Shown here: one piece after another, positions 1 to 18,600 of the stretch
Numbering within the stretch: the stretch's first letter is position 1
Layout of the letters: every line of letters starts with the position of its first letter
From: Solen grandis
Lineage: Eukaryota > Mollusca > Bivalvia > Adapedonta > Solenidae
Direction of reading: 5' to 3'
NCBI GenBank assembly: GCA_021229015.1
Contig: CM037781.1
Coordinates: forward strand, 39,539,897 to 39,603,896
Length of the DNA: 64,000 nt
The notes under the pieces: model-generated
The model's input: the letters and a program-made list of their open reading frames with translations, nothing else
Told to the model about the DNA's origin: nothing
Databases searched by the model: none
Program-made: the position numbers and the translations under genes

Positions 1-1950
1 AGATAGTCAATTATACAGGAATTCATTCTTTTTTTTTACTTCTGCAATTTAATTTATGAAATGATTTATCAGGTAATAAAAGTTATTATATTGTTATCTA
101 TTAACACTGAAAACTGTTGCCCTTGGTGTTGGCAACAGTTCAGATGTCATCCTCTCCACATCAGGACAACAGTTTTCACTGTTGCACAAATTGAAATGAA
201 ATATCTATATTGTGATTCCAAAGAATAAGTTCTTGAACTAAACAGAATGTGAAAAAAATGACAACAAAATCAGCCTAGAACAACTTTAAAATTCATTTTT
301 TTCTAACTACTGCATTATTCACTCAACATATACAGATAGCAATGTTACTTACAGTTATACATACATACAAAATAACTTACAAAACTTAGTTTTAACCCTT
401 TCCCTCATATAGACTCATTTTGACGCACTCAATAGGTACTACATAAAGCCTGATCTGCAGAAAGCTAAACTCAAACCTTACCAAATTTAATTGTAAAATC
501 CTCTTTACCAGACCACTGAGGAGCAGCGAACAGCATAAAACCTGATCAGCCTGCGAGTTACTCGCAGTCTGATCTGGTTTTATGCTGTTCGCATAGGTCT
601 TTTCATGGTATCCTCTATGAGGGAAAGGGTTAACTGATACATAGATAATAAACAGACACAAGCAACTTCTGTGACTCCTTAAATTGCAAACATTAAAGGG
701 TTGTACAAAAATATTGTAGACTTGAAAACCTGGTTAAATATTTGACACTTTTTGACAGCAGAAGTATACATTATTTCCTAACAACCCTCATACCTTCATA
801 TTTATCATTCTGGAGTATGTAAAGCTCTCTGAGCATGAATAAATACACACTCTGAAGGCATAAAAATTCAGGGTCTGTGAATAAATTTTGACCATGTATT
901 TTAAATAATGCAAATCATTGCTGATTGGTACTTTCCATCTTGTTTCATTAATATAAAAAGCAAAATCATTTTTAAGCCATTCAAATATAAAACCTTCAAA
1001 AAATATTAAGTTTGAGAACATTTAGCCTAAACAAACATAACATTCCACATGCTAGAAAGTATTTAAATTTGGGTATTTCCACAGGCACTCATTTGATCTA
1101 AAACATGATTAGATTAATAGTACAAGTGAGTCCTGGTTTCACATACACACATGTATAAAAATGATCAAATCAATTATGACTACCATAACAATGTGATTAT
1201 ACAAAATTATGCTTTGACATCATTTAAAAAAAAAAAAAAAAGGGTTTACATTCCATTCATGAAAATAGGCCTTTTTAAAAATGAATTTTCTGTCCCTTTC
1301 AGTAAGAAAGTAACTCTCTCACTCTCTCCACTTCTAAATATAATGATAAATAATGGACAAAAAACATCCATATATCATTTAAACTTAGAACACCATTTTG
1401 TCTAGAATAGGTTCATTTTCCAAAATGGCAATGACATGAAAGGCACACTTTTCAAAAAGGCCTGTACTTATATTAAAATAAAATATTCAGATCAGTTTTG
1501 GTCCCCATGACATAGAGAGTGTTAAATACCTTTCAGATCAAAATAGTTGATAAAATTTCTTTGGTCAGAGATTTAAACAAAATTTAGATGGGAAGTGCCT
1601 TAAAATAAATCAAAGTTTTGAATGCGGTATCCTGAAAGATCCTGATTACTGATTATTATTCCTTCCTCAACTACCCCTGGCTTTTTTTCCCCTGGAACAG
1701 TCCCCATTACAAATATAAAAGGAAGTAATCAGAGAACAAGACATCACTCAGTCTTTTTCAGTATAACACATTAGCACATGTTACAGCAGATAAACCAAGG
1801 GCTTGGAGCAAATCAATGGTAACTGCATAAATATAAAGAGTCAGTTAAAATACTTTTGCACCAAGTCCTTCATCTGTTTTCTGTAATGTAATTTATCCAC
1901 TCAACATATAAAACTCTGGCAGTTGCTGAATCCTTAAACAAACATCAGCA
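1..1950. other. 3' flank of ALDH9A1, no gene seen
   Basis: AT-rich DNA downstream of the ALDH9A1 stop codon. It contains one full TTAA-flanked MITE (392-633), a short inverted repeat around 106-175 (GAAAACTGTTG against CAACAGTTTTC) and homopolymer runs. The short open frames here are not protein-like. The proximal part is expected to be ALDH9A1 3' UTR, but I could not identify a convincing polyadenylation signal. Confidence 0.6.
392..633 (+). mobile_element. TTAA-flanked MITE, full copy (piggyBac-like)
   Basis: TTAA at 392-395 and 630-633 flank an element that starts CCCTTTCCCTCATA and ends TATGAGGGAAAGGG. A large central hairpin has arms AACAGCATAAAACCTGATCA and its near-complement ending in TGCTGTTCG. 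There is no coding capacity. TTAA duplication with CCC-starting ends is the rule for piggyBac elements, so the movement is probably piggyBac-driven (inference). Confidence 0.88.
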
Positions 1951-7787
<5,837 letters not shown>

Positions 7788-10200
7788 CCTGACTTATCTG
7801 TAGGATACATAAAGGATGATTCTGGGTTCTGCAGGAAGGACCCTATCTATTTTCAAATACTGCTCAACTCCACTTTCGGGTATTATTAGCAGAATGGTTG
7901 GAACCCTGTCCTTTTATTACAACATCAGCAAAAAACTTCTTGAATATTCCCCATAGACCTGATTGGTCTCAATAAGCATAGTTCATAACTAACGTACTGC
8001 TCCATTTTAAAAGATCAATATTTTGAAGTAACATTTTCAGCTTCTTTTTAGTAATGATTGCTTATTTTGACATGCAGTTATTTCTTGCGACATATACTAA
8101 TAACTGTCAATACAATAAGTGTTTCTTGAAACAAATGTGTCATCTGCTGAGAGAAGCATGATGGAAAAAAAAGGTGACAGACAGAAAAATGGACAGACAG
8201 ACAACGGAAAAGTGATCCCTGTTTTCTAGTTCTTTTCACCATTATGCAAAAAAAAAAAAAAAAAGTATTTATGCATGATTGTGTATCACTACTGTGTTCG
8301 TTTTCTTATTAATTTATTTTAATGATTATTTAAAAAAAGTTTTGGGGCTTGTACCAGTACTCTGTGCACGGGTAAATTAATCGAATTCAATATGGATGGA
8401 ACTCGCAACCTTCGGTTTCGTAGTCATGAACTCTTCCATTTGATTTGTTTTATTTTACTGTTTGATAGGACAGCGTGTTTATCAATATAATCGGCCTATA
8501 AATGAAGGGGGAAAAACACAATAAAAAAAACGGATGGCATGTTTCATAATAATGTTTAAAAGATAACAAGTACATTGCTAACTAGCTAATGAGATTAATA
8601 AAATTCCGCGAAAACTAATGACACGGATCAATTTTCACTAAACGCATTGCATGATTGAACTACTAATTTACAAATATGTATGAATCACATCTTTACTTAG
8701 AAGAACCATTAAAGTGTATGATGATATATCAGAAACTTTCTGCGAACAAAGCAATAAACAGTACATTACCTTGAGTGCTACACGACTAACAAGGGGAATA
8801 ACTATGTTATCATGTTATAATATGTATATGATCGTATGGTTAGAAAAAAAAAGATACCGAATTTACTGAATAGAATGTGTGTAACCCAGATTCAATATAT
8901 GTCTTAAACAAATATGTTTGAAATTTAAAGGTTATGTAAAATAAAGATATGAATAGATAAAATTAAATCAAAGTTCTATGAAAGGCCCCTACTTTAAATT
9001 TGTTAGGATTATAATTATTCACGGATTTTAATTTGAGATAATTAATTGATGATCGATCGTGCTATCAATGTTTGTCTTTAAATAAAACTAATTATCGTCG
9101 TCATCATTATTATTATTCATTAGACCAATTATTATTATTGTAACGATATGGAATAGTTCATATAATTATATGGACCTAGTCAAAATTACAAAACGCATGT
9201 TAAAAAATTAAAATTGTCGTCATTTACTTGGGATTTTTATAATGTTCTTATTAATGTGGTCTATGTAGGCATGATGAAATTGTATTGTTCTACATTTTAA
9301 CCCTTCCACTGCTATCTTATTTGCTTATCATTATGTGCGACACGTGGCGTCAAGTTTGACACATAAACATACGTACTTCATGTTCGAGAACTTTAAAAAC
9401 GCCAGTTAAGCAGTTCCTTTTGCCGACTGATCGTTCCAAAGCGGTATCTGTTGGTATTTCTCTATTTGATGATATGGCTTTGTCTCTGTTGTTATTGTGT
9501 TTTTGTCCTTCTATATGCATCAATTTCTGGAGTTAGTACAATCTTAATACACGTGGGATGGGACTTTTCACGTGACCTATTTGTCCTTACTCATTCCAAA
9601 CTTAGACTTAACAATCTAACAGCTACATATTATGTCGTGTTTTGTTTTTTAAAGCAGCTCGTTCACAGATGGTCTTTGAATAAGAATATGATTTTCAACA
9701 ATGTGTGTGTATTACGTCTATCAATACCTATCTGCAGACGTACCTGGTCACCCGACACAACTTACCACCCGTGATTGTAAAAAAAAAAAAGGTAATTCCC
9801 AATCACAGGCAATACCGTCACAGACGGCATTGATACTATATTACTACATTTAGAGTTAAAAATCCTAATTTTAGATTTTCATTTGCCGTCACTTGGCTGA
9901 TCACATCCGCTCTTCGCGAATGCGCTTACTTCGTAGGCTGAATTTACGAAATCGCCACCCTGAACTGATAAGCACGCCATGTTCCGGAACGTATCACGTG
10001 GTACTACAAGCACCAGTGCTTCGGGGATATATTAAATCGATTTCGCCGAAGTTGCGTTTGCGAAAATAGCGTTTTCCCGTGCAATGTGACCTACACTTAT
10101 TTCACATTAACGAGGAAGAGTAATTTTTTTTCTTCATTTCTACCGATCACTCTGTAAACGAGCTGATTTAAAGTGGTTTTTATATATTGTTTATATCGAG

Positions 10201-10271
10201 GGTTGAGAGCGAAACTAGTCTAAGTGCATATATTTATATAAACACTTAGCCTAGTTTCGCTCTCACCCCTC
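10201..10271. repeat. Hairpin element (27-29 bp arms)
   Basis: The left arm at 10201-10227 and the right arm at 10243-10271 are near-perfect inverted copies (core GAGAGCGAAACTAG against CTAGTTTCGCTCTC) around an AT-rich loop. An AT dinucleotide run follows directly (about 10274-10318). A second copy of the same hairpin lies at 61723-61795, so this is a dispersed element and not a unique structure. Confidence 0.75.

Positions 10272-10273
<2 letters not shown>

Positions 10274-10318
<45 letters not shown>
10274..10318. repeat. (AT)n microsatellite
   Basis: About 22 AT dinucleotides directly next to the hairpin element. Confidence 0.9.
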
Positions 10319-10320
<2 letters not shown>

Positions 10321-10824
10321 CACTCACGGCTATACTATTTAATTATTACTATCAATATCATATGCTGTTTATTGAAATAAAGAATTTTAGACGAAATAAA
10401 ATCCTAGTATGCACTTATACGGTAAAATATCAGTTCTGACCAGCATCCAATTTTAAGTAGTATACATTGTTCGCTCGTGGTGTCATAGGCAGCTACTGGC
10501 AGCCATTTTGTAAGGCATAAAGTAATGCAGGCCGAAATCTGACCTTATGTAGCTGTTTTAATATCAATTAATGTGCATTTATTTTTCAGCCTTATTGAAA
10601 TCTATATATAACTAACTTTTTTTAATGAATCAATTTAAAAGTTAAATGGAAAATGGAATTTCTGCGTCTATGCAATTCCCATAAAAATCCCTTGAATTTG
10701 CTTTTCAAAACGGCCGTCAGGGGTAGGGATATTCACTGACGAGGGAACTACGTGTTGTAAGATCATTATTGAATAAGGTTTAATGATGACTGATGATAAT
10801 ATAATGTAAGACGGTGTGGTACGT

Positions 10825-11105
10825 TGTTTGTTTATTTGTTGAGTTTAACGTCCCATCGACAGTATTTCAGTCATTAGGAGACGACGTCTACTTGAGACAG
10901 ATATAGTGCTGCAACACTACAGTATCACGCCGTAGACATGTGGCATAATCACATTATCCTGACACCGGGCCAACAAGTCCTGGAACTACTCCTTATATAT
11001 AATGCTAAGCGCCAAAAAGGGAGCTATACCAAACCATATACATGGTATATAGCGACAGGGATCAAACCATTTTACGACTTTAATACAACGAGACGTATAC
11101 TGCCG
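10825..11105 (-). repeat. tRNA-derived SINE, family 1, minus orientation
   Basis: Starts with a TTTG-rich tail and a GTTTAACGTCCCA-like 3' end, passes through a conserved body (GACAGTATTTCAGTCA, ATCACGCCGTAGACATG, ACACCGGGCCAAC) and ends in a degraded tRNA-like head (GCGACAGGGATCAAACC). It matches the fuller copy at 13205-13520. Confidence 0.75.
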
Positions 11106-12556
11106 TGTTGCAGCACTTTATTTCGTTTCAAATATACATGGTTACCGAAAGACTGAAATTCTCGTGTTTTAAAGAAAATGAAGTATACTAGTGCATGGTT
11201 TTTGCGTGGTTAACATTAATATGCGTGAACAAAATCATCCACGGAATTGACGAGCATTTAAAGGAATACAATAAAAAGTATTTGAATTTATTTATACGCA
11301 TAGTATACTCTAATCGGACAGCTCCTTACAAGGCCTATCTAATCAAGGTCTCCTACTGTTTGCTCATACCATACTGTACCTATGTACAAGTATTTAAAGT
11401 TCAAAAAACTGAAATTCGTTAAGTCACAAGTTTGTACATTAATATTCATGAAATTAAAGGTTATTGATTGACACACTTCTTATCCGCGGACGTGAAAAAT
11501 GATGGGGAAGAAAAACTTAAATTGCAGAAATGACAAGGCAGATGAAATGCAAAAAAGGGGGAAGTAAAAAACAAGAACCCCTTCCCATCGCATCCATTTT
11601 TCTTTTGTGAATAGTGCTTTACATACGATATACATTCATTAATAAATTCAATATTCAGGGATCTGTCGAAATCGGTAACAGATTTTGAAAAATGGTGATC
11701 ATCTTTTTGAGTTATTTTTATTCATAATGGTGTTCTGTCTTCAAGCAGAGTAACATTTTGTTCATTTGCTGATTAACCAAAAGTGCACGATAACCATTTG
11801 GAAATTCTGACTGACGTCACAATACGGCCCCTACCGCTGGCACGGGATTGCTGATGGTGGGATGCACGTGGCGCCGCCGGACAGTAATAAGACATAATGA
11901 AGCATTACACAGAGGTTTTAGAACAACTGGGAAAACATGTCGTCGACTCTGTAGCTCCTATTACATGAATTATAATTGACGATGTCATGATGTTTTAACC
12001 GTAGTCAATGTCACAATCATCAGTCCTTAAAGTTAAAACTGATAATTAGAAATTTATGAATAATATACATGTATCAGGCCCGGATTCACTGGGGGTGGGG
12101 GTGGGGGGCTTAGGAGGCTTAAGCCCCCACCCCCCACCAGCTGGCCTGATCATACAATTTTCTAGGTGACTGAAATTGCCTTGATTGGGTAAATGTTTGT
12201 GGTAAGTACTGGAAACCCCAACTGTGAGCCCCTTACTAAAATAAAAGTTAGCTAAATGACCAGTCACCCAGGCTGACCCCTGCTGTGAGAGCATCTGCTG
12301 TCACACTTATCTCCGCTGTCACCTTGGCAACGTCATTGTGTCTGCTCTAATCTGAATAAGTCAAACGTCAATTTATGCACTGATAGCGATTCGTATGAAT
12401 TTAAGTCGTATTTGTTTTTGTTGTGCATATCATAGTAAAATTAATAAACGAAGATCAAATCAAACTCAATGTTATATACACATTTGAATTGCGCCAAAGA
12501 AAAAAAGAAGAAAAAAAGCCAAACATTTACTTTATGATTTTATGGACGGCTTTAGT

Positions 12557-12557
<1 letters not shown>

Positions 12558-12589
<32 letters not shown>
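12558..12589. repeat. (TC)n microsatellite
   Basis: About 16 uninterrupted TC dinucleotides. Confidence 0.9.
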
Positions 12590-12591
<2 letters not shown>

Positions 12592-13204
12592 GATTATAAG
12601 GTGAACATAAATATATGTATTTAAAGGAATCATATTTAACAAATGGACAATAACGCACATGTCAATGTCAATAAATTTAATAGAATGTAACAAATTCATG
12701 CTTTTTAATAGAGCCCAAAATGTAATGTAATCCTGTATTTTGCAAAGAAAATAATAACCATCTCAATCACTTTCATTTTCATATTTTAACTTTTTTCACT
12801 TATTTTTTTAATTTTTAATGATGTTTGATATAGCCAAAAGGCCACCACACGTAACCTAGCTTTGCAGCCAGTGCCATAACATTTGTATTAATGGCAATAT
12901 AAATCATACAGAAAAAATATTTTCACGGATCTAGATATATCGGTTTAGAAGGCTGTGAGCCCCTGCTACCATCTATGGTTTTTGTATGCGAGAAATCTTT
13001 ACGGAGGATATAAGTCTAGTGCTGGTCCTTCCAAAGAACGATGGTTAGGTTAAATGCCCGCCTGGGTCAAGAATCTTGTCAAAACAGAAGAAAATAAGGT
13101 GCATTGAAGTTGATTTAGGGACAAATAGCATAAAAATGAAGTTGAAAATACGCTGATGTAAAAAATTCGACCCCAAGCAATAAAACTACTTAGCCCAATG
13201 CTTA

Positions 13205-13520
13205 GTTTGTTTGTTTGTTGGGTTTAACGTCCTACCGACAGTTTTTCAGTCATTTGGAGACGATGTCTACTTGAGACAGACATAGTGTTGCCACACAGCA
13301 GTATCACGCCGTAGACATGTGCCATGATACCACACCCAGTCACATTATCCTGGCACCGGGCCAACCAGTCCTGCAACTACCCTTATATACTGAGCACCAA
13401 GCAGGGGAGATATAACATTACCATTTTTTAAGAATTTGGTATGTCGCGGCCGGGGATCGAACCCACGACCTCCTGCTCCCGAGGCGGACGCTCTAAGCAC
13501 TCAGCCACCAGGGACGGTCC
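13205..13520 (-). repeat. tRNA-derived SINE, family 1, best copy
   Basis: On the minus strand this is a full SINE: a tRNA-like head with box A (GTGGCTGAGTGCTTAGAGCG) and box B (GGGTTCGATCCCC), a body of about 220 bp, and a (CAAA)n tail seen on the plus strand as TTTGTTTGTTTGTTGGG. Other copies lie at 10825-11105, 19597-19856, 26890-27117 and 28120-28414. Confidence 0.85.
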
Positions 13521-14534
13521 CCAAGGCTTATATTTCAATATAAATCATATATCTAACTATAAAAAAGCTACCATATTTCCCCCAGAATACTCCTCAGAAT
13601 GCATCTCCGTCATCCTAGAATCATTTTTTTTTCAGGGAAGCATGCCCCCGGACCCCACTAGCACTGACATCACAACCATGTCTTTAGCCCCCCCCCCCCC
13701 CCCCCCCGTTGGATCTAGGCCTGTGTTTAGTGCATCACTTTGATTTGAATATATGTATGTAAAATGAAAATAAACAGAAGAACATAATACATTTGTTAAA
13801 GTTTATTATCGGCACAAAAAAACTTCATACAATACATCGATAACAAATCTAAAGAAACCCCCTCTAAATCATAAAAATGTTTTGAGGGAAATACCAGCAT
13901 TTGTAAAACATTAAAAGACTGTCGATTGTCGATGAAGGGATAATTTAAGAACTTTAATGAAAAAAAACAAAACAAAACAAAAAAAAACGATGATAATGTA
14001 AGTTTACTATGAATTTGAATTTGTAAGCCATTCATAGGCCAGAGGTCGTAGAACATATCATATAGTCGTCATCGGCGAACACTTTACTATAACCGGTCTA
14101 TCATTTTTGGTGTTTTCTCATTATTCCACAGTTACTGTGTTATGATATACAGAATACATGTATCATCATATTTTTTTTTGGAACACGTGTGAAGTGTATA
14201 CTTCCAAGCATTGCAATGGAATAAAATATTCATCAATGTAATGGCGGTAGATCGTAGTTTCTACCAGGCTCGATTTCCACCAACAATATTTAGCGCTAAG
14301 GAAATACTTAAAATCTTATATTGATTCCACCATTCCTGTTTTATAAAATATTCAAGTAAATTACTATTAAGCCGAAATCAATTATTACCTCTAAAAATAA
14401 CAATATTTGTTAAGAAATGAACTATTTATGTCTTTTTTTTTAAAGAGAAGCAAGAATAATGAAAATCGCCCTTAAGTATCTAAGTATTACTTAGCGCCAA
14501 GAATTGTTGGTGGAATTCGACCCAGCTCTGCTCC

Positions 14535-14730
14535 AAACTCAACAACCTCACCGCATGGGTTCGAATCCCGGCAGGGTCATTCGGATTTTCATGTGAGGAA
14601 GCCTTCCAGCTGGCTGCGGTAGGTTGGTGGTTCTACCCGGATGCCTCCGTGTTCTTCCTCCACCTGTAATTAGCTAGGCGTCGCTATATGACTGAAATAC
14701 TGTCGAAGCGACGGTAAACTCAAAAAGTCT
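14535..14730 (+). repeat. tRNA-derived SINE, family 2, 5'-truncated
   Basis: Begins within the head (box B GGGTTCGAATCCC) and continues through the family 2 body (GAGGAAGCCTTCCAGCTGGC, CCACCTGTAATTAGCT, GTCGCTATATGACTGAAATA) to a CGACGGTAAACTC end. The same body recurs at 23638-23727 with 26302-26372, 29277-29492, 45462-45560, 56831-57072 and 58745-58902. Confidence 0.8.
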
Positions 14731-15682
14731 AGTCTAACAGCATAAAGAATGTGTTGAATTTAATACAATGTCAGTTTCAAACTACTGGAAAAATAGGCGG
14801 AGTCAGGAAAATAATGCATTTAAAGTTACACTTGCATTAATTAAAAAAAGGCTCTGTATATATGTAACATCGAACTAAATGAAATGAATGTATACATGTA
14901 CAAATAATGTTATATAAACACAACTATCATTTATTTTCTTCTTTCTCATGATCCATTGATGACTAATTTGTATCCATTTCAAAGGAAAATTCGAATAAAG
15001 GCCTACATTAATACAATACAAAGATACAAAGCACACCGTTATAGATATTCTTTTAGAAATGTTAGCTTGGTATTTTCATCTTACGAACAGTATTTCAGTC
15101 ATCTGCGTACTTTGCCTGCATGAGACAGATTAAGTGCTGCCTAACCGTAATATATATATATATAAGGTAAGGGACATAGTACCACTCCTGTTTGAATTAT
15201 CTAGAAATTGGACAAACCATGCAGTAATAGCATTTATTCTGTACGTGCTTAGTATAAAACAGAGGCCTGCCAGAACCATTATTGTATCACTTGTCTCGTC
15301 TGATAGTTTTCTCATAACCTCCAGGTAAAGGAGGGAATCTCTAATCACGGGACAGGTCACGTCTGGAATAACTTAATAATACATTAAAATGACAGAAATG
15401 TAATTAGACGCTTTCGTGAAAATATAATATCTTTCACAGTAAAAATATAAACAAAAGAAAAAAAAAATGAATAAAAACTTCCAGTCTTAATACACATTAA
15501 CTATATACACTGGGATATATACATTGCAGATCAAAGAAAACGACAAATAATACATCGATATTTCAACGGGCTCTATCATACTGTTCCCTCAACCCACGTG
15601 TCATCATTTTGCGAGACATCGAGATATGGCACAAGACGGTATCTCTTTCATGACTTAATCCCATGGTGACCTCTTCATGATG

Positions 15683-18600
15683 TCACAATCTCCTAAACTT
15701 GGATTTGTCAAGGTTCAGAAACTCGCATGCATTGTCAGAAAGAAGTTTTTCCTGAAGAATAAGCAAGGAATAATTTTAAACAAGATATTCGACGTAATAA
15801 AGAACAAGAGGGCCAAGATGGCCCTGTGTCGCTCACCTGATTAAGATGGCCGTGTTAGGCAAAATGACAAAAAATCTGGCATCTAAAGTGTTTTTCTAAC
15901 ATTTTACTAAGTGGCATACATTTTGATCTTACCTGAATTTGCACTCAACTGGGAATTCATGCAGCCATCATTCATATCAAGTTTAATGAAAACTGGGAAA
16001 AAAATGTAGGCCTCTAGTGTGTTCACAAGATTTTTCTAAAATTTGCCCTGGTGACCTACTTTTTAACCCTATGTTGCCCAGTTTTGAATTCATCCGAGAT
16101 TTGATGTAAACAAACATTCTGACCAAGTTACATTAAGGTTAGTCTAAAACTGTAATCTCAAATTTTTCTAAGATTTGACCTGGTGACCTAAATGTTAACC
16201 CTAAGTGACACAATTTTAAACTCATCCAAGATATATACATCCTGACCAAATTTCACGAAGACTGGGCCAAAACTGTTGCCTCTAGGGTGTTAATAAGGTT
16301 TTTCTAAGATTTGACCTAGTGACCTAGTTTTTGACCCTACATGACCCAATTTCAAACTCATCCGATATAGCATAAAGACAAACATTCTGACCAAGTTTCA
16401 TGAAGATAGGGCCAAAACTGTGGCCTCTAGAGTGTTCACAAGGTTTTTCTAAGATTTGACCTGGTGACCTAGTTTTTGACCCCACATGACCCAATTTCGA
16501 ACTCATCCGAGATATCATGTAGACAAACATCCTGACCAAGTTTCATGAAGATTGGGCCAAAACTGTGGCCTCTAGAGTGTTCACAAGGTTTTTCGAAGAT
16601 TTGACCTGTTGACCTAGATTTTGACCCCACATGACCCAATTTCGAACTCATCCGAGATATCATGTAGACAAACATCCTGACCAAGTTTCATGAAGATTGG
16701 GCCAAAACTGTGGCCTCTAGAGTGTTCACAAGGTTTTTCTAAAATTTGATCTGGTGACCTAGATTTTGACCCCACATGACCCAATTTCGAACTCATCCGA
16801 GATATCATGTAGACAAACATCCTGACCAAGTTTCATGAAGATTGGGCCAAAACTGTGGCCTCTAGAGTGTTCACAAGCACGACGCACGAAAGGCGATCAC
16901 AAAAGCTCACCCGAGCACAAGTGCTCAGGTGAGCTAAAAATCAAAAGATATGAAAGTTAAAGAAAATCAAAGTGTTACAAATTTATCTATCTAATATAAT
17001 AATGCTGGCGTCTATAATTTTAAAATAATGCTAGAAAAACGTATTTGTCGCAAATGTAGAAGATGTAAGATACTTGCCAGTGAAAAAAAAAAGAAAATGT
17101 AAGATACTTGCCAGTGAAAAAAGAAAAGAAAAAAGAAATAAACAAAGAAAGAAAGACAGGGACAAAATGCAATATAAGCGAAAATAATTCCATCTCGCGG
17201 AGTCGGGGCCCCTTAGTTTAGCAGACGAGCACTTAACCAAATGGGCCGCGGAGTCTGTTATTATAAATAAATTATGTAGCTAAATTATACGGTGCAAGGT
17301 TTACGACTAAGAGGGACGAGTCCACTAGCAAGGTTAAGTACGTTTTAAAGACTCACAACTGTTTATTTTTTTAACTAGTTGGTTTTAAGTTTGAATGTTT
17401 CAACTGGATGTTGTTTTTTTTTAATTTTTAAATAGGTAGATTAAATTGTTTTTGCCAACTGACAATTGCACCCCGAAACTCCATTTTACAATGGAATATC
17501 CTAAAATAATTTATGCAACCCAATGAAACGAGTGCTTTTCCGAATTCTTCGGTTGTTAACAACCAAGATTAGATTGGTTCAAGAAATATGTCAAAATCCA
17601 TTTTATACAGCTTCCGCCGAAAAAACAATAACAACCTAAATGTTTTTTTTTTTTTTTTTGTTTTTTTTTTTCAGAAATAAACGTAAATTGTCATAAATAC
17701 GATTGCACTGACATTGTTTTAGCACTCACTGTTGCATGAGTTTCATGTCTATTTCATGCAAGGTTCTAAAAATATCCCAAAGGGATAAAACATGTAGACT
17801 GCATAGCACTTGTATTTTGCTATATATAACTATCTAAAAAGAAAAGAAATACATTGTATTTAACATCACATGAATGTACGCGTGTAAATTTACTCACCAA
17901 CTACAAATCATTTCACAAAATAATTTTTGTCAGCAACAGAGTTACTGCGGAATTAAGAATATATGGGGTTTTCCCAACTAATCCGTGGGTACACACAACA
18001 AAACCCACATTTGCCGAGTTCCGGATAACATCTGTTATGTTCATGTTGTTTTTGTAATAATAACACCGTCACCCCCATACACTGCTCTTTTTAAACTAAA
18101 TGACCGGGATTTTAACTTTATAATACTGTTTATATGTTTAATTTATACAGGTTATATATAAGTACCTGGATGAATTAAAATAATTTTATGTTCTCTTCTG
18201 CCCTATTCTTGTTAAGTAGGACGCATTCCACCAGCTTTCTTTCCAACATCAGTAATAAATTTCATTTTAATAAACATTAATATAGTGCAGTCTGAAAGGG
18301 GATTATTCATGTCAAATTAGTAATTTCCTTAAATACTTTTAGTAAAACAAGAATGGTGCGAACTTTGATCTAAGTTGGTGAAATGCAGACTGGCTCTACA
18401 ATTGACCCTAATAAAATTGATAATATAACTGCCAACCCGACAAAAAGGTGCTAACCACTAAAACAAACAATCACACATTGACCTTTTTTTTTTAAATCTT
18501 TCCATGACACAGAACACATCCTGTTTTGTAAATGAAGGTAGCTGGGTGTGCTAAGATAAGGTGTATCTACGATTTATTATCAGGCGTCATGAAAACTTTC

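Larger units (their letters stand above)
7788..15682. other. Intergenic region between ALDH9A1 and ACMSD
   Basis: No supported gene. The right end of the ALDH9A1 gene (7787) should have its promoter just above 7788, but no TATA box or other motif stands out. The region holds two copies of a SINE (10825-11105 and 13205-13520), another SINE (14535-14730), a hairpin element (10201-10271) next to an AT microsatellite, a TC microsatellite and a 19-base C run (about 13689-13707). ORFs of 60-107 codons (for example 9451-9774) lack recognisable domains. A TTTATT at 15233-15238 could be the minus-strand AATAAA for ACMSD. Confidence 0.6.

Noticed and set aside
9451..9774. 107-codon ORF, hydrophobic N-terminus
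   Set aside because: No domain, no exon-like borders, surrounded by repeats and AT-rich intergenic DNA.
12046..12294. 82-codon minus-strand ORF with a Pro/Gly-rich end
   Set aside because: The Pro-rich part is a G/C homopolymer-like stretch with an internal palindrome. No support as a gene.
16324..16829. Overlapping 71-aa ORFs repeated every 145 bp (also 48037-48687)
   Set aside because: They come from the tandem repeat unit, are offset by exactly one unit and resemble no protein. They do not behave as coding sequence.
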